DNA of 64,000 nt from Rhodobacterales bacterium 56_14_T64 (GTDB lineage Bacteria; Pseudomonadota; Alphaproteobacteria; Rhodobacterales; Rhodobacteraceae), in contig MAAY01000062.1 in the NCBI GenBank assembly GCA_002162795.1, forward strand, positions 1-64,000, read 5' to 3'. The position numbers were made by a program, and so were the translations under genes. Under the pieces are notes generated by a model. The model made no database searches and was not told where the DNA came from. It saw nothing but the letters and a program-made list of their open reading frames with translations. Positions 49,346-58,861 of the stretch are shown in pieces; position 1 is the stretch's first letter; each line of letters opens with the position of its first letter.

Positions 49346-49997
49346 TCATGAGGCAATTGCGGACCTGGAACTGCAAAGCGAGAACCTGGGCGAAGCCCTG
49401 GGTGATGCGGCGGGAATGGCGGCAACATTTGACGCCGAATTGCGCCGGGTGCGCGAGGCATTTGCCGCCACCGGACGGGACGCAGCTACGTTGGAACGCG
49501 GCATGTCCAAGGGCCTGCGCCGCGCGTTTGATGGCGTGGTGATGGATGGCATGAAACTGTCCGATGCGCTGGAAACCGTAGCGCGCTCGATGATCCAGAC
49601 CACCTATAATGCGGCGATCAAGCCAGTGACGGATCACGTTGGCGGGGTGCTGGCAAGTGGCGTGACACAGCTGATCAGCGGCATTCTGCCTTTCGGCGAT
49701 GGTGCGGCGTTCTCACAAGGTCGAGTGATGCCTTTTGCCCGTGGTGGCGTGGTTAGCGGCGCCACCAGTTTCCCCATGCGTGGTGGTAGCGGATTGATGG
49801 GCGAGGCTGGCCCCGAGGCGATCTTGCCACTGGCACGGGGTCCGGATGGTTCACTCGGCGTGCGTAGTGGCGGCGCTGGTACGGTCAAGGTGGTGATGAA
49901 TGTCACCACACCAGATGTGCAGAGCTTTGCCCGCAGTCAGGGCCAGATTGCTGCACAGATGAGCCGGGCCTTGGGGCGTGGCAACCGCAATCGCTAA
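49338..49997 (+). CDS. GTA g11, tape measure protein
   Basis: A 219-residue protein with an N-terminal helical part, then 'MSKGLRRAFDGVVMDGMKLSDALETVARSMIQTTYNAAIKPV', a hydrophobic stretch ('GVLASGVTQLISGILPFG') and the glycine-rich 'GGVVSGATSFPMRGGSGLMGEAGPEAILPL' typical of tape-measure ends. Short like the other GTA tape measures, in line with the short tail. Followed by a 169-bp structured gap. Confidence 0.9.
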   Translation: MSDHEAIADLELQSENLGEALGDAAGMAATFDAELRRVREAFAATGRDAATLERGMSKGLRRAFDGVVMDGMKLSDALETVARSMIQTTYNAAIKPVTDHVGGVLASGVTQLISGILPFGDGAAFSQGRVMPFARGGVVSGATSFPMRGGSGLMGEAGPEAILPLARGPDGSLGVRSGGAGTVKVVMNVTTPDVQSFARSQGQIAAQMSRALGRGNRNR

Positions 49998-50032
49998 AGG
50001 GCCACTGTTTTGCCTGGCCGATAGGCCGGGCG

Positions 50033-50111
50033 CGCCTGACCTTCCCGTCAAACCGTAGGTTTGCCTTCGGCAAAACGGAGAAGGCGCTTTTCACCTCCCC
50101 AAGGTCAGGCG
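50033..50111 (+). promoter_or_regulatory. Structured RNA region between GTA g11 and g12
   Basis: A perfect 11-bp outer stem (CGCCTGACCTT 50033-50043 with AAGGTCAGGCG 50101-50111) encloses an inner CCGT/ACGG stem and two overlapping hairpins, CAAACC-GTA-GGTTTG and TTTGCC-TTC-GGCAAA. The latter share the GGTTTG segment, so only one can form at a time. This looks like a two-state regulatory RNA. No gene fits in this 169-bp gap, the longest untranslated stretch within the tail genes. Confidence 0.6.
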
Positions 50112-50166
50112 AGCCCTAGAGACCAAGACGAGACACAAGCCAAGAGCGCGTTTGGAGACAGCAGCA

Positions 50167-50799
50167 ATGACATTCCACGAGGTAAGATTTCCCGCCAGTC
50201 TCAGCTTTGGCTCGATTGGCGGACCAGAGCGGCGCACGGACGTGGTGACGCTGGCCAATGGGTTCGAGGAGCGCAACACCCCTTGGGCGCACTCACGTCG
50301 GCGCTATGACGCCGGGCTGGGGTTGCGGTCGCTGGATGATATCGAAGTGTTGATTGCCTTTTTCGAGGCGCGGCGCGGGCAAATGCACGGGTTTCGCTGG
50401 AAAGACTGGTCAGATTACAAATCGGCGCGCGCTACGGCGGATGTGGCGTTTGATGATCAGGTGATTGCCAGTGGCGATGGCACCTCGGTCACGTTTCAGT
50501 TGTGTAAGACCTACCGCTCGGGGAGTTACAGCTATGAACGGCCTGTTGCCAAACCCGTGGCGGGGTCGGTGCGCATCGGGATCGAGCAGGACGAGCTGCG
50601 CGAGACGGTGGATTTTGATCTGGACGACAGCACGGGCCTGATCAGTTTTGCACATCCACCAGCCGAGGGCATGGCTATCGTGGCCGGGTTTGAATTTGAC
50701 GTGCCGGTGCGGTTTGACACCGATCGCATCCTGACCAGTATCGCCAGTTTTCAGGCGGGTGATGTGCCCAATGTGCCGGTGGTCGAGGTGCGTGTGTGA
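50167..50799 (+). CDS. GTA g12, distal tail protein (DUF2460)
   Basis: A 210-residue DUF2460 protein: 'HEVRFPASLSFGSIGGPERRTDVVTLANGFEERNTPWAHSRRRYDAGLGLRSLDDIEVLIAFFEARRGQMHGFRWKDW' (part). It forms the ring at the tail end. ATG 50167 is the family start; stop overlaps g13 ATG by one base (TGATG). Confidence 0.93.
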   Translation: MTFHEVRFPASLSFGSIGGPERRTDVVTLANGFEERNTPWAHSRRRYDAGLGLRSLDDIEVLIAFFEARRGQMHGFRWKDWSDYKSARATADVAFDDQVIASGDGTSVTFQLCKTYRSGSYSYERPVAKPVAGSVRIGIEQDELRETVDFDLDDSTGLISFAHPPAEGMAIVAGFEFDVPVRFDTDRILTSIASFQAGDVPNVPVVEVRV

Positions 50800-51686
50800 T
50801 GGCGGTCATGTCACAGGCGTTTCAGGACCATGTGCAAGGCGGGCTGACCAGCCTGTGCCGGGCTTGGGCAATCAGCCGTCAGGACGGGGTGGTGCTTGGC
50901 TTTACTGATCATGATCGGGATCTGAGTTTTGACGGTTACAGCTTCAAGGCAGGCTCGGGCCTGAGCGCGCTGGCGTTGCAGCAGACCACTGGACTGTCAG
51001 TGGATAACTCCGAGGCGATCGGCGGTCTTAGCGATGCCTCGGTGACCGAGGCCGATATCAATGCGGGTCGGTTTGATGGGGCTGCCGTCCAATGCTGGCT
51101 GGTGAACTGGTCGGATGTCTCGGTGCGCTGGCTGATGTTTCGCGGATCAATCGGCCAGTTGCGTCGCTCGGGTGGTGCGTTCCATGCCGAGTTGCGCGGG
51201 CTGAGCGAGGTATTGAACCGGCCGTTGGGGCGGGTCTATCAGAAACCCTGTACAGCGGTGCTGGGCGATGGGGGATGCAAGTTTGCGCTGGACACGCCGG
51301 GATACAGCGAAGACCTGCCGGTCGAGCAGGTTGAGCGCGGCCAGGAGTTTCGATGGCAGGATCTGGCGGGGTTTGAGCCAGGTTGGTTTGCCCGTGGACG
51401 GCTAGAGGTGCTGTCGGGTCCCGCGCAGGGGCTGAATGGCGTCATCAAGCAGGATCGCAGTGACGATGCAGCTCGGGTGATCGAGCTGTGGCAGCCGATC
51501 CGCGCTGAGGTGCTGCCGGGTGATATGCTGCGGCTGCAGGCGGGCTGTGACAAGCGGATGCAGAGCTGCCGATTGAAATTCAACAATCTGGTCAACTATC
51601 AGGGCTTTCCAGATATCCCCGGCGAGGACTGGATGATGTCGGTGCCCAAGCAAAGTGGCACCAATAGCGGCGGCAGTCGCAGATGA
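50799..51686 (+). CDS. GTA g13, hub protein (DUF2163)
   Basis: A 295-residue DUF2163/phage BR0599 C-terminal family protein: 'LTSLCRAWAISRQDGVVLGFTDHDRDLSFDGYSFKAGSGLSALALQQTTGLSVDNSEAIGGLSD' (part). Cysteines occur as 'KPCTAVLGDGGCKF' and 'CDKRMQSCRLKFNN', a set that in RcGTA-like hub proteins has been linked with an iron-sulfur cluster (from memory). Overlaps g14 by 4 bp. Confidence 0.92.
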   Translation: MAVMSQAFQDHVQGGLTSLCRAWAISRQDGVVLGFTDHDRDLSFDGYSFKAGSGLSALALQQTTGLSVDNSEAIGGLSDASVTEADINAGRFDGAAVQCWLVNWSDVSVRWLMFRGSIGQLRRSGGAFHAELRGLSEVLNRPLGRVYQKPCTAVLGDGGCKFALDTPGYSEDLPVEQVERGQEFRWQDLAGFEPGWFARGRLEVLSGPAQGLNGVIKQDRSDDAARVIELWQPIRAEVLPGDMLRLQAGCDKRMQSCRLKFNNLVNYQGFPDIPGEDWMMSVPKQSGTNSGGSRR

Positions 51687-52168
51687 GCGCGCAGGGGGAC
51701 ATAATCCTTGCTGTGGCACGTAGCTGGGTCGGAACGCCTTATGTGCATCAGGGGGCCTGCAAAGGCGCCGGCTGTGACTGTCTGGGGCTGGTGCGCGGTA
51801 TCTGGAGTGAAGTGCACGGGCAAGAGCCGGAACAGGTGCCGGCCTACTCATTGGATTGGTCTGAACCTCAGGGCGAGGAACGCCTATGGCAGGCAGCTCT
51901 GCGGCATCTGCAGGCGAAACCGCTGGATCAGGCGGCTGCGGGGGATGTGATCCTGTTTCGCATGCGTGCTGGTGCGGTGGCTAAGCATCTTGGGGTGCAG
52001 TCTTGCGTTGCAGCATTAGCGCAAAGGAGCGCGCCTATCGGCAGTGCCAGAACCGCTTCAAAATTCATTCATGCCTACAGCGGCCACGGCGTGGTCGAAA
52101 GCCCGCTGAGCGCGCCCTGGCAACGGCGCATCGTTGCGCGGTTTCAATTTCCAAAGGAGACAGACTGA
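51683..52168 (+). CDS. GTA g14, NlpC/P60-type cell wall peptidase
   Basis: A 161-residue cysteine peptidase: 'ILAVARSWVGTPYVHQGACKGAGCDCLGLVRGIW' has the catalytic Cys, 'KHLGVQSCVAAL' the candidate His and 'FIHAYSGHGVVESPLSAPWQRRI' the C-terminal strand. It probably opens the peptidoglycan of the recipient during DNA delivery. Stop overlaps the g15 start by one base. Confidence 0.92.
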   Translation: MSAQGDIILAVARSWVGTPYVHQGACKGAGCDCLGLVRGIWSEVHGQEPEQVPAYSLDWSEPQGEERLWQAALRHLQAKPLDQAAAGDVILFRMRAGAVAKHLGVQSCVAALAQRSAPIGSARTASKFIHAYSGHGVVESPLSAPWQRRIVARFQFPKETD

Positions 52169-55100
52169 TGGCAACCATACTTTTGTCTGCAGCAGGTGCT
52201 GCCATTGGCGGTGCGGTTGGGGGCACCGTTGCTGGGTTGTCCTCGGTGGTGATTGGCCGCGCAGTGGGGGCAACGCTGGGACGTGCCATTGATGCGCGGC
52301 TACTGGGTTCCGGTTCAGCTGCGGTTGAGACCGGTAAGGTCGAACGTTTCCGTTTGACCAACGCCAGCGAAGGCGTGCCGGTGCCGCAGGTCTATGGACG
52401 GATGCGGGTGGGCGGTCAGGTGATCTGGACCTCGCAGTTCCGTGAAAGCACGACCACCAGCGGTGGGGGTGGCAAAGGCGCACCCAAGCAGCCGCAGACC
52501 ACCAGTTATAGTTACTCAGTATCGCTGGCGATTGCCCTGTGCGAGGGCGAAGTGACCAATGTGCAGCGCATCTGGGCGGATGGCGAGGAAGTGGCGCTGT
52601 CGGATCTGAACCTGCGGCTGTACCCCGGTACTCAAGACCAAGAGCCCGACCCGGTGATCACGGCAATCGAAGGCAGTGATCAGGTGCCCGCCTATCGCGG
52701 CACCGCCTATGTGGTGTTCGAGGATCTGGCGCTAGAGGCTTATGGCAACAGGGTACCGCAGTTCTCGTTTGAGGTGGTGCGGGCAGAACAGCCCTCCAGC
52801 GTCACATATGAACAGGATCTGGGGCAACTGTTGCGTGGCGTGGCGCTGATGCCGGGGACCGGGGAATATGCGCTGGCCACCACGGCGGTGCATTATGACC
52901 ATGGACCGGGACAGGCGCAGGCGGCCAACAGTCACGCGCCCTCGGGAATGACGGATTTTCTGACCTCGGTGGCGGCGCTTGAGGAGGAATTGCCAACCTG
53001 CGATGCCGCGTCCCTGATTGTGTCGTGGTTTGGCGATGATCTGCGCTGTGGCAATTGCAGCCTGCGTCCTAAGGTCGAACATCACCTGTCTGATGGTGCC
53101 AATATGCCCTGGTCTGTGTCTGGTGTTGCACGTGCTGCCGCGCAGGCGGTGGCGCAGGAGGACGGCCGACCGGTCTATGGCGGCACCCCGGCGGATGCGT
53201 CGGTGATTGAGGCGATCCAGCATTTGCGCGCACAGGGGCGTCGGGTGATGTTCTATCCCTTTATCCTGATGGAGCAGCAGGTGGGAAATGGTCTGCCCGA
53301 CCCATGGAGCGAAGCCGAAGATCAACCACATCTGCCCTGGCGGGGCAGGATTACCCTGTCGAAGGCACCGGGACGTGCAGGCTCGCCGGATGGGACAGCT
53401 GTAGCCGATGCTCAGGTCTCCAGTTTCTTGGGTACGGTGACAGCGGCGCATTTCACTGTGGGGGAAGGGACCGTCAGCTATAGCGGCCCCAGTGAGTGGA
53501 GCCTGTCGCGGTTCATCCTGCACTATGCGGCGCTTTGTGCGGCGGCAGGTGGGGTCGAGGCATTCTGTATTGGCTCCGAGATGCGTGGGCTGACCCAGAT
53601 CCGCGGCGCAACTGGCTTTGTCGTGGTAGATGCGCTGATAAGTCTGGCAGCTGAGGCGCGTATTCTACTGGGGGAGGAGACCAAGATCAGCTATGCTGCT
53701 GACTGGTCCGAGTATTTTGGCTATAACACCCCCGAAGGCGACCGTCTGTTCCATCTTGATACGCTGTGGGCGGATGACAACATCGATTTCATCGGGATTG
53801 ACAACTACATGCCGCTGTCTGACTGGCGTGAGGGGGAGGATCATCTGGATGCGCAGGCAGGCGCGCCCAGCATCTATGATCCCACCTATCTGGATAGCAA
53901 TGTCGAAGGCGGTGAGGGCTATGACTGGTATTATCACTCCCCCGAGGCTGAGGCGGCGCAGATCCGAACGCAGATAACCGATACTGCTCATGGCGAGCAC
54001 TGGATCTGGCGGTATAAGGATATTCGCGCTTGGTGGCAGAATGAGCATCACGAACGTATCGGTGGGCTCCGTCAGGCCATAGCCACCGCATGGGAGCCGC
54101 AGAGCAAACCGATCTGGTTTACCGAGCTGGGCTGTGCGGCCATCGATAAGGGCACCAATCAGCCGAACAAGTTTCTGGATCCCAAAAGCTCGGAATCGAA
54201 ACTGCCGAAGTTCTCAAATGGGCTGCGTGATGATCTTATCCAGATCCAGTACCTGCGCACGGTGCTGGGGCACTGGGGGAAAGGCGACAACAATCCTGTG
54301 TCAGACATCTTTGGCGCGCCCATGCTGGACATGTCCAATGCCTATGTCTGGGCCTGGGACGCACGACCCTATCCGGTGTTCCCCAATGCGGTGGAGGTCT
54401 GGAGCGACGGCGACAATTACACCCGTGGGCATTGGCTGAACGGACGGGTGGGGCAACGAACCCTGGCCTCGGTCGTGGCCGAGATCTGCGCGCGCGCTGG
54501 GCTGAAGGCCGACAGCTATGATGTTTCCCAGCTGCATGGGCTGGTGCGGGGCTATGTGGTGGCCGATGTCGGCGATGCGCGCGCGGCACTGCAACCGCTG
54601 ATGTTGCGTCACGGATTTGATGCGATCGAACGGGATGGCGTGCTGTTGTTTCGTCTGCGCAGTGGCACCAAAGCGGTGGAGCTGGACCCGGACCTGCTGG
54701 CGATGAGTGACGAGTTGCAAGGCGGTACAGAACAGAGCCGTGAGAGCGAGGCGGAACTGGCGGGACGGGTGCGGCTGCGCTTTGTGCAGGCGGGGGGCGA
54801 TCATGACGTGGTAGGTGAAGAGGCGGTGCTGCCGGATAAGGCCACCCATGCGGTCAGTCAGAACGATCTGCCCATGGCGCTGACCCGCGCCGAAGGGCGA
54901 CAGGTGGTCGAACGCTGGCTGACTGAATCCCGGGTGGCGCGGGACACGGTGAAATTCTCCCTGCCACCCTCGGCCATGGCGCTGGGCGCTGGTGATGTGG
55001 TGCGTCTGCCGAACGGCGAGGGGACCGGCACTCTGTACCGGATCGACCAACTGGAGCAGACCGAGCTGCAACTGGCCGAGGCAGTGCGTATTGAACCCGA

Positions 55101-56094
55101 GGTTTATACCCCCTCAGAGATCCCTGAGGATCTGCCGGGTCTCAGCGCCTTTGCCGCCCCTGTGCCGGTGCTGCCGCTGTTCATGGATCTGCCGCTGATG
55201 CGCGGTGACGAGGTGCCGCATGCGCCACATCTGGCTGTCACCGCACAGCCCTGGCCAGGCACTGTGGCGCTGTATGGCTCGGCGAGTGATGACAATTACG
55301 CCTTGGATCAAATCATTGCTGCTGGCGCGACAATTGGGGTCACGCAAACACCACTGCTGGCCGGGCCGTCTGGGCGCTGGGACATGGGGGCTGACCTGCA
55401 GGTCACGATGATCTCGGGCAGCCTGGAAAACCGCGAGGCGGAGGCGGTGCTGAACGGGGCTAATCTGGTGGCGATTGGTGATGGTTCGCCCGGTAACTGG
55501 GAGCTGTTGCAGTTTCAGGAGGCCGAGTTGATCGCGCCAGACAGCTATCTTTTGCGTCGGCGGTTGCGAGGGCAATTGGGCAGTGATGCGCTGATGCCTG
55601 TTGTCTGGCCTACCGGGTCCTGGTTGGTGCTGCTGGATGGCACAGCTGTGCAGCCCGAGCTGTCTCCAGCGCAACGCCGCATCTCTCGCCATTATCGCAT
55701 CGGCTCAGCGCGCCGCAGTTACGACGACCCTTCGTATGTGCATCTGGTCGAGGCTTTTGATGGCAATGGCTTGCGTCCGTACAGCCCTGTTCATTTGGCC
55801 CAAAGCGGCGCGCTGGGCGCCGATGTGGCGCTGACTTGGATCCGACGAACCCGGATCGAAGGCGACAGCTGGGACTTGCCCGAGGTGCCGCTGGGGGAAG
55901 AGATTGAGAGCTACCAGATTCAGGTGCTGCGGGGGGGGACGTTGCTGGGGGACTACACTGTAAGCAATCCCGTCTGGAGCTATAGCACCGCGCAGCAGAT
56001 GGCCGATGGCGTTTTGGCGGGTGACCGGGTTGAGGTTGCTCAGGTCTCGGCGCGGTACGGAGCGGGATTGTCGCGGCAGGTGACACTGACGTGA
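52168..56094 (+). CDS. GTA g15, tail tip / megatron protein
   Basis: A 1308-residue protein. The N-terminus is glycine-rich and hydrophobic ('AAGAAIGGAVGGTVAGLSSVVIGRAVGATLG'). A GTA TIM-barrel domain lies at about 400-750 ('GVEAFCIGSEMRGLTQIRGATG', 'DWSEYFGYNTPEGDRLFHLDTLWADDNIDFIGIDNYMPLSDW', 'PIWFTELGCAAIDKGTNQPNKF', all in part). It continues with phage-tail-3/baseplate-type beta domains. It is the receptor-facing hub of the tail, the largest GTA gene; length matches RcGTA ORFg15. ATG 52168 overlaps g14 stop. Confidence 0.95.
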   Translation: MATILLSAAGAAIGGAVGGTVAGLSSVVIGRAVGATLGRAIDARLLGSGSAAVETGKVERFRLTNASEGVPVPQVYGRMRVGGQVIWTSQFRESTTTSGGGGKGAPKQPQTTSYSYSVSLAIALCEGEVTNVQRIWADGEEVALSDLNLRLYPGTQDQEPDPVITAIEGSDQVPAYRGTAYVVFEDLALEAYGNRVPQFSFEVVRAEQPSSVTYEQDLGQLLRGVALMPGTGEYALATTAVHYDHGPGQAQAANSHAPSGMTDFLTSVAALEEELPTCDAASLIVSWFGDDLRCGNCSLRPKVEHHLSDGANMPWSVSGVARAAAQAVAQEDGRPVYGGTPADASVIEAIQHLRAQGRRVMFYPFILMEQQVGNGLPDPWSEAEDQPHLPWRGRITLSKAPGRAGSPDGTAVADAQVSSFLGTVTAAHFTVGEGTVSYSGPSEWSLSRFILHYAALCAAAGGVEAFCIGSEMRGLTQIRGATGFVVVDALISLAAEARILLGEETKISYAADWSEYFGYNTPEGDRLFHLDTLWADDNIDFIGIDNYMPLSDWREGEDHLDAQAGAPSIYDPTYLDSNVEGGEGYDWYYHSPEAEAAQIRTQITDTAHGEHWIWRYKDIRAWWQNEHHERIGGLRQAIATAWEPQSKPIWFTELGCAAIDKGTNQPNKFLDPKSSESKLPKFSNGLRDDLIQIQYLRTVLGHWGKGDNNPVSDIFGAPMLDMSNAYVWAWDARPYPVFPNAVEVWSDGDNYTRGHWLNGRVGQRTLASVVAEICARAGLKADSYDVSQLHGLVRGYVVADVGDARAALQPLMLRHGFDAIERDGVLLFRLRSGTKAVELDPDLLAMSDELQGGTEQSRESEAELAGRVRLRFVQAGGDHDVVGEEAVLPDKATHAVSQNDLPMALTRAEGRQVVERWLTESRVARDTVKFSLPPSAMALGAGDVVRLPNGEGTGTLYRIDQLEQTELQLAEAVRIEPEVYTPSEIPEDLPGLSAFAAPVPVLPLFMDLPLMRGDEVPHAPHLAVTAQPWPGTVALYGSASDDNYALDQIIAAGATIGVTQTPLLAGPSGRWDMGADLQVTMISGSLENREAEAVLNGANLVAIGDGSPGNWELLQFQEAELIAPDSYLLRRRLRGQLGSDALMPVVWPTGSWLVLLDGTAVQPELSPAQRRISRHYRIGSARRSYDDPSYVHLVEAFDGNGLRPYSPVHLAQSGALGADVALTWIRRTRIEGDSWDLPEVPLGEEIESYQIQVLRGGTLLGDYTVSNPVWSYSTAQQMADGVLAGDRVEVAQVSARYGAGLSRQVTLT

Positions 56095-56414
56095 TGCGGC
56101 CCGTCTTGAACGGTGATGTGACCTCGGCTGCGCGGGCGCTGTTGTATGTGCCGGCGAAACAGCGGCCGACGTTGTGTCGTCAGATTTTCGAACAGGCAGA
56201 AGTGGCAGACAGGCATGTTCGGCGGACCCGTCGCAGTCACCAGTTCGGCAATGGTTCCCTGATGGCTGCAGCGCGTCGTTACCCGTTGGCGGACGAGCCG
56301 ACGTTTGACTGTGCCGACTATTGTCGCTGTTTCAGCACGGTGTTGACTATGCTTCACTTCGCTAAAGTTGGAGGTATAGATGATTTTGGCTCGGGGCCAA
56401 CAGTGTGGCAATGA
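56094..56414 (+). CDS. GTA-linked small protein (DUF7742-like)
   Basis: A 106-residue protein: 'RPVLNGDVTSAARALLYVPAKQRPTLCRQIFEQAEVADRHVRR', 'GNGSLMAAARRYPLADEPTFDCADYCRCFSTVLTML'. Similar small proteins follow g15 in many Rhodobacteraceae; function unknown. Starts inside the g15 stop (TGATG), so translated with it. The last ~18 residues after 'LHFAK' look unrelated and may be a read-out of the frame. Confidence 0.75.
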   Translation: MRPVLNGDVTSAARALLYVPAKQRPTLCRQIFEQAEVADRHVRRTRRSHQFGNGSLMAAARRYPLADEPTFDCADYCRCFSTVLTMLHFAKVGGIDDFGSGPTVWQ

Positions 56415-56593
56415 GTTAAACAGGTCTACGCGACTGTCCAGTTGGGGTCCTCAAGCAAGCTTGAGGCCTTGTGGCTCGACGCACTGTGGAGTGATTTTAT
56501 TCATTCCAAACGACAATGTGAGCCATCAAATCTTTGCATTTGGCAAAAGACTTCTTAGATGCCACAGTTAAGCGCAGCATAGGATGCATAGAC

Positions 56594-57409
56594 ATGGTTG
56601 AAACACAACACGCCGTCACCTCGATCGATCCGGTCTGGGATCAGATCACTGCCGAAGCTCAGGATGCCGTGGCCACTCAGCCGCTGATGGGCGGGCTGAT
56701 CCATGCCTGTATCCTGCACCATACCTCGATCGAGAAGGCGCTGTCGTATCGTATCGCCGCCAAGCTGAGCTCGAACGAGATGTCGATGATGGTGCTGCGC
56801 GAAATCGTGGATGACGCTTTTGCCAAATCCCCGGCGATTGTCGAGGCAGCACGGGCTGACCTGATGGCGATCTATGACCGCGATCCGGCCTGCCACCGGT
56901 TGTTGCAGCCAATCCTGTACTTCAAGGGCTATCAGGCGGTTCAGGCCTACCGCGTTAGTCATTGGCTGTGGACCCAAGGGCAGCAGGATCTGGCTTATTT
57001 CTTCCAGATGCGCACCTCGGAAATTTTTGGCATGGATATCCATCCCGGTGCCAAGGTCGGGCAGGGGATCATGATTGACCATGCCCATTCCATTGTGATC
57101 GGTGAAACGGCTGTGGTGGGCAATAATGTCTCCATGCTGCACTCGGTGACCCTGGGAGGCACCGGCAAGGAAGAGGAAGACCGTCACCCTAAGATTGCCG
57201 ATGGTGTGCTGATCGGGGCTGGGGCCAAGATCCTTGGTAATATCAAGGTGGGTCGTTGCAGCCGGATTGCGGCTGGGTCGGTGGTGCTGAAAGATGTGCC
57301 AGAATGCACTACCGTGGCTGGGGTGCCGGCCAAGATCGTCGGCGAGGCCGGTTGTGATCAGCCTGCGGTCAATATGGATCAGGTGGTGCCCTGCGGCAGC
57401 GGTAAATAA
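56594..57409 (+). CDS. cysE: Serine O-acetyltransferase
   Basis: A 271-residue CysE. The N-terminal helical domain ('IHACILHHTSIEKALSYRIAAKL', 'YDRDPACHRLLQPILYFKGYQAVQAYRVSHWLW') is followed by the left-handed beta helix with hexapeptide repeats and the acetyl-CoA site ('DIHPGAKVGQGIMIDHAHSIVIGETAVVG', 'LGGTGKEEEDRHPKI', 'AGSVVLKDVPECTTVAGVPAKIVG'). It makes O-acetylserine for cysteine synthesis. ATG 56594. The 180-bp upstream gap has no gene. An intrinsic terminator follows. Confidence 0.96.
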   Translation: MVETQHAVTSIDPVWDQITAEAQDAVATQPLMGGLIHACILHHTSIEKALSYRIAAKLSSNEMSMMVLREIVDDAFAKSPAIVEAARADLMAIYDRDPACHRLLQPILYFKGYQAVQAYRVSHWLWTQGQQDLAYFFQMRTSEIFGMDIHPGAKVGQGIMIDHAHSIVIGETAVVGNNVSMLHSVTLGGTGKEEEDRHPKIADGVLIGAGAKILGNIKVGRCSRIAAGSVVLKDVPECTTVAGVPAKIVGEAGCDQPAVNMDQVVPCGSGK

Positions 57410-57432
57410 GTCGGCCATGGAAGGTTGACCGG

Positions 57433-57458
57433 AAGGGGCGTTTTGCGCCCCTTTTTTG
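57433..57458 (+). terminator. cysE terminator
   Basis: GGGGCG-TTTTG-CGCCCC followed by six T residues, 27 bp after the stop. Confidence 0.93.
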
Positions 57459-57503
57459 TTTCCAACAGGCGTGCGCCTTAGTTGCTTGCGTCGTCCGGAA
57501 AAC

Positions 57504-57533
57504 AAAAAGCCCCAGTCAATGGCCGGGGCTTTT
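57504..57533 (-). terminator. pdhC terminator
   Basis: On the minus strand AAAAGCCCC-N11-GGGGCTTTT then GTT; an 8-9 bp stem 20 bp after the pdhC stop, facing the cysE terminator. Confidence 0.9.
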
Positions 57534-57553
57534 GATATTTTGAAGTGTGCGGG

Positions 57554-58849
57554 TCAGGCCAGCATCATCATCGGATTCTCCAGGTTTTCAACGATGGCAT
57601 TCAACAAGTTAGCCCCCACTGCGCCGTCGATGACACGGTGGTCAACAGACATGGTGACGGACATCACTGTGGCCACTTTCAACTCGCCGTCTTCGCCAAC
57701 TACGGGCTGTTTTTTACCAGCACCCACAGCCAGAATGCCGGCATGGGGTGGGTTCACGATGGCATCAAAATTGTCGATGCCAAACATGCCGAGGTTGGAG
57801 ATCGCAAAGGAACCGCCCTGATATTCATGCGGTGCCAGTTTGCGGTCGCGGGCCCGTGCTGCGAGGTCTTTCATCTGGACCGACAGTGACGAAAGGGATC
57901 TTGTGTCAGCGTCCTGCAGAACCGGTGTGAACAAGCCGCCCTCAATCGCAACAGCGACGGCTACATCCGAGGCTTTGAGTTGCAAAACACGATCGCCTGC
58001 CCAGACCGCATTGGCCTCGGGGACGGTTTGCAGGGCGTTGGCGACGGCCTTGATGATGAAATCGTTGACCGAGAGCTTCACACCGCGTGCTTCGAGCTGT
58101 TTGTTCAGCTGGGCGCGGAATTTGAGCAACGCATCCAGCTGAATGTCGCGGCGCAGGTAGAAGTGCGGGATGGTCTGCTTGGCCTCGGACAGACGCGCGG
58201 CGATGACCTTGCGCATGCCGTTGAGGGGGATTTCTTCGTAGTCGCGATCCGTGTACATCTTCGCAACCATTTCGGCCGAAGGACCGGTTGGCGCAGCGAC
58301 AACTGCGGGTGCAGCCGCAGCGGCTGCCGGAGCAACCATGGGTGCTGCAGATGCATTTTCTACATCCGCTTTGACGATACGACCACGCGGGCCAGATCCC
58401 TGCAGCGTTGCCAAGTCCAGACCTTTGTCCGCCGCGATGCGACGGGCCAGAGGCGAGGCAAAGACGCGGGTGCCGTCTGCCGCAGCAGGGGATGCTGGGG
58501 CAGGTGACGCAGGGGCGGCTGCTTCAACCGCCGCAGGGGCGGCATCATTAGCCGCGGCTGCAGGGGCAGCGGGTGCGGCGCTGGTTGAGATGTCGTCGGC
58601 GGTTTCGCCGTCTTCCAGCAGGATGGCGATAGCAGTGTTGACCTTTACCCCTTCGGCGCCTTCGGCGATCAGGATCTTGCCGATGACACCTTCGTCAACG
58701 GCTTCGAATTCCATCGTCGCTTTGTCGGTCTCGATCTCGGCTAGCAGGTCACCGGAGGACACGGTGTCGCCCTCTTTGACCAGCCATTTCGCCAGGGTGC
58801 CTTCCTCCATGGTGGGGGACAGCGCGGGCATCAGTATTTCTGTAGGCAT
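57554..58849 (-). CDS. pdhC: Pyruvate dehydrogenase E2 (dihydrolipoamide acetyltransferase)
   Basis: A 431-residue E2. One lipoyl domain ('[19 protein letters not shown]', Lys43), an Ala/Pro-rich linker, the E3-binding domain ('[36 protein letters not shown]'), a second linker and the catalytic domain ending in '[18 protein letters not shown]' (catalytic His and Asp). It forms the core of the complex and transfers acetyl to CoA. 12 bp after pdhB, co-transcribed. Confidence 0.96.
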   Translation of the reverse strand: MPTEILMPALSPTMEEGTLAKWLVKEGDTVSSGDLLAEIETDKATMEFEAVDEGVIGKILIAEGAEGVKVNTAIAILLEDGETADDISTSAAPAAPAAAANDAAPAAVEAAAPASPAPASPAAADGTRVFASPLARRIAADKGLDLATLQGSGPRGRIVKADVENASAAPMVAPAAAAAAPAVVAAPTGPSAEMVAKMYTDRDYEEIPLNGMRKVIAARLSEAKQTIPHFYLRRDIQLDALLKFRAQLNKQLEARGVKLSVNDFIIKAVANALQTVPEANAVWAGDRVLQLKASDVAVAVAIEGGLFTPVLQDADTRSLSSLSVQMKDLAARARDRKLAPHEYQGGSFAISNLGMFGIDNFDAIVNPPHAGILAVGAGKKQPVVGEDGELKVATVMSVTMSVDHRVIDGAVGANLLNAIVENLENPMMMLA

Positions 58850-58861
58850 ACGTCTGTCTCC

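Noticed and set aside
41859-56414. Intact temperate prophage
   Set aside because: There is no integrase, repressor, replication or lysis module. Gene order and lengths are those of the RcGTA-type structural cluster.
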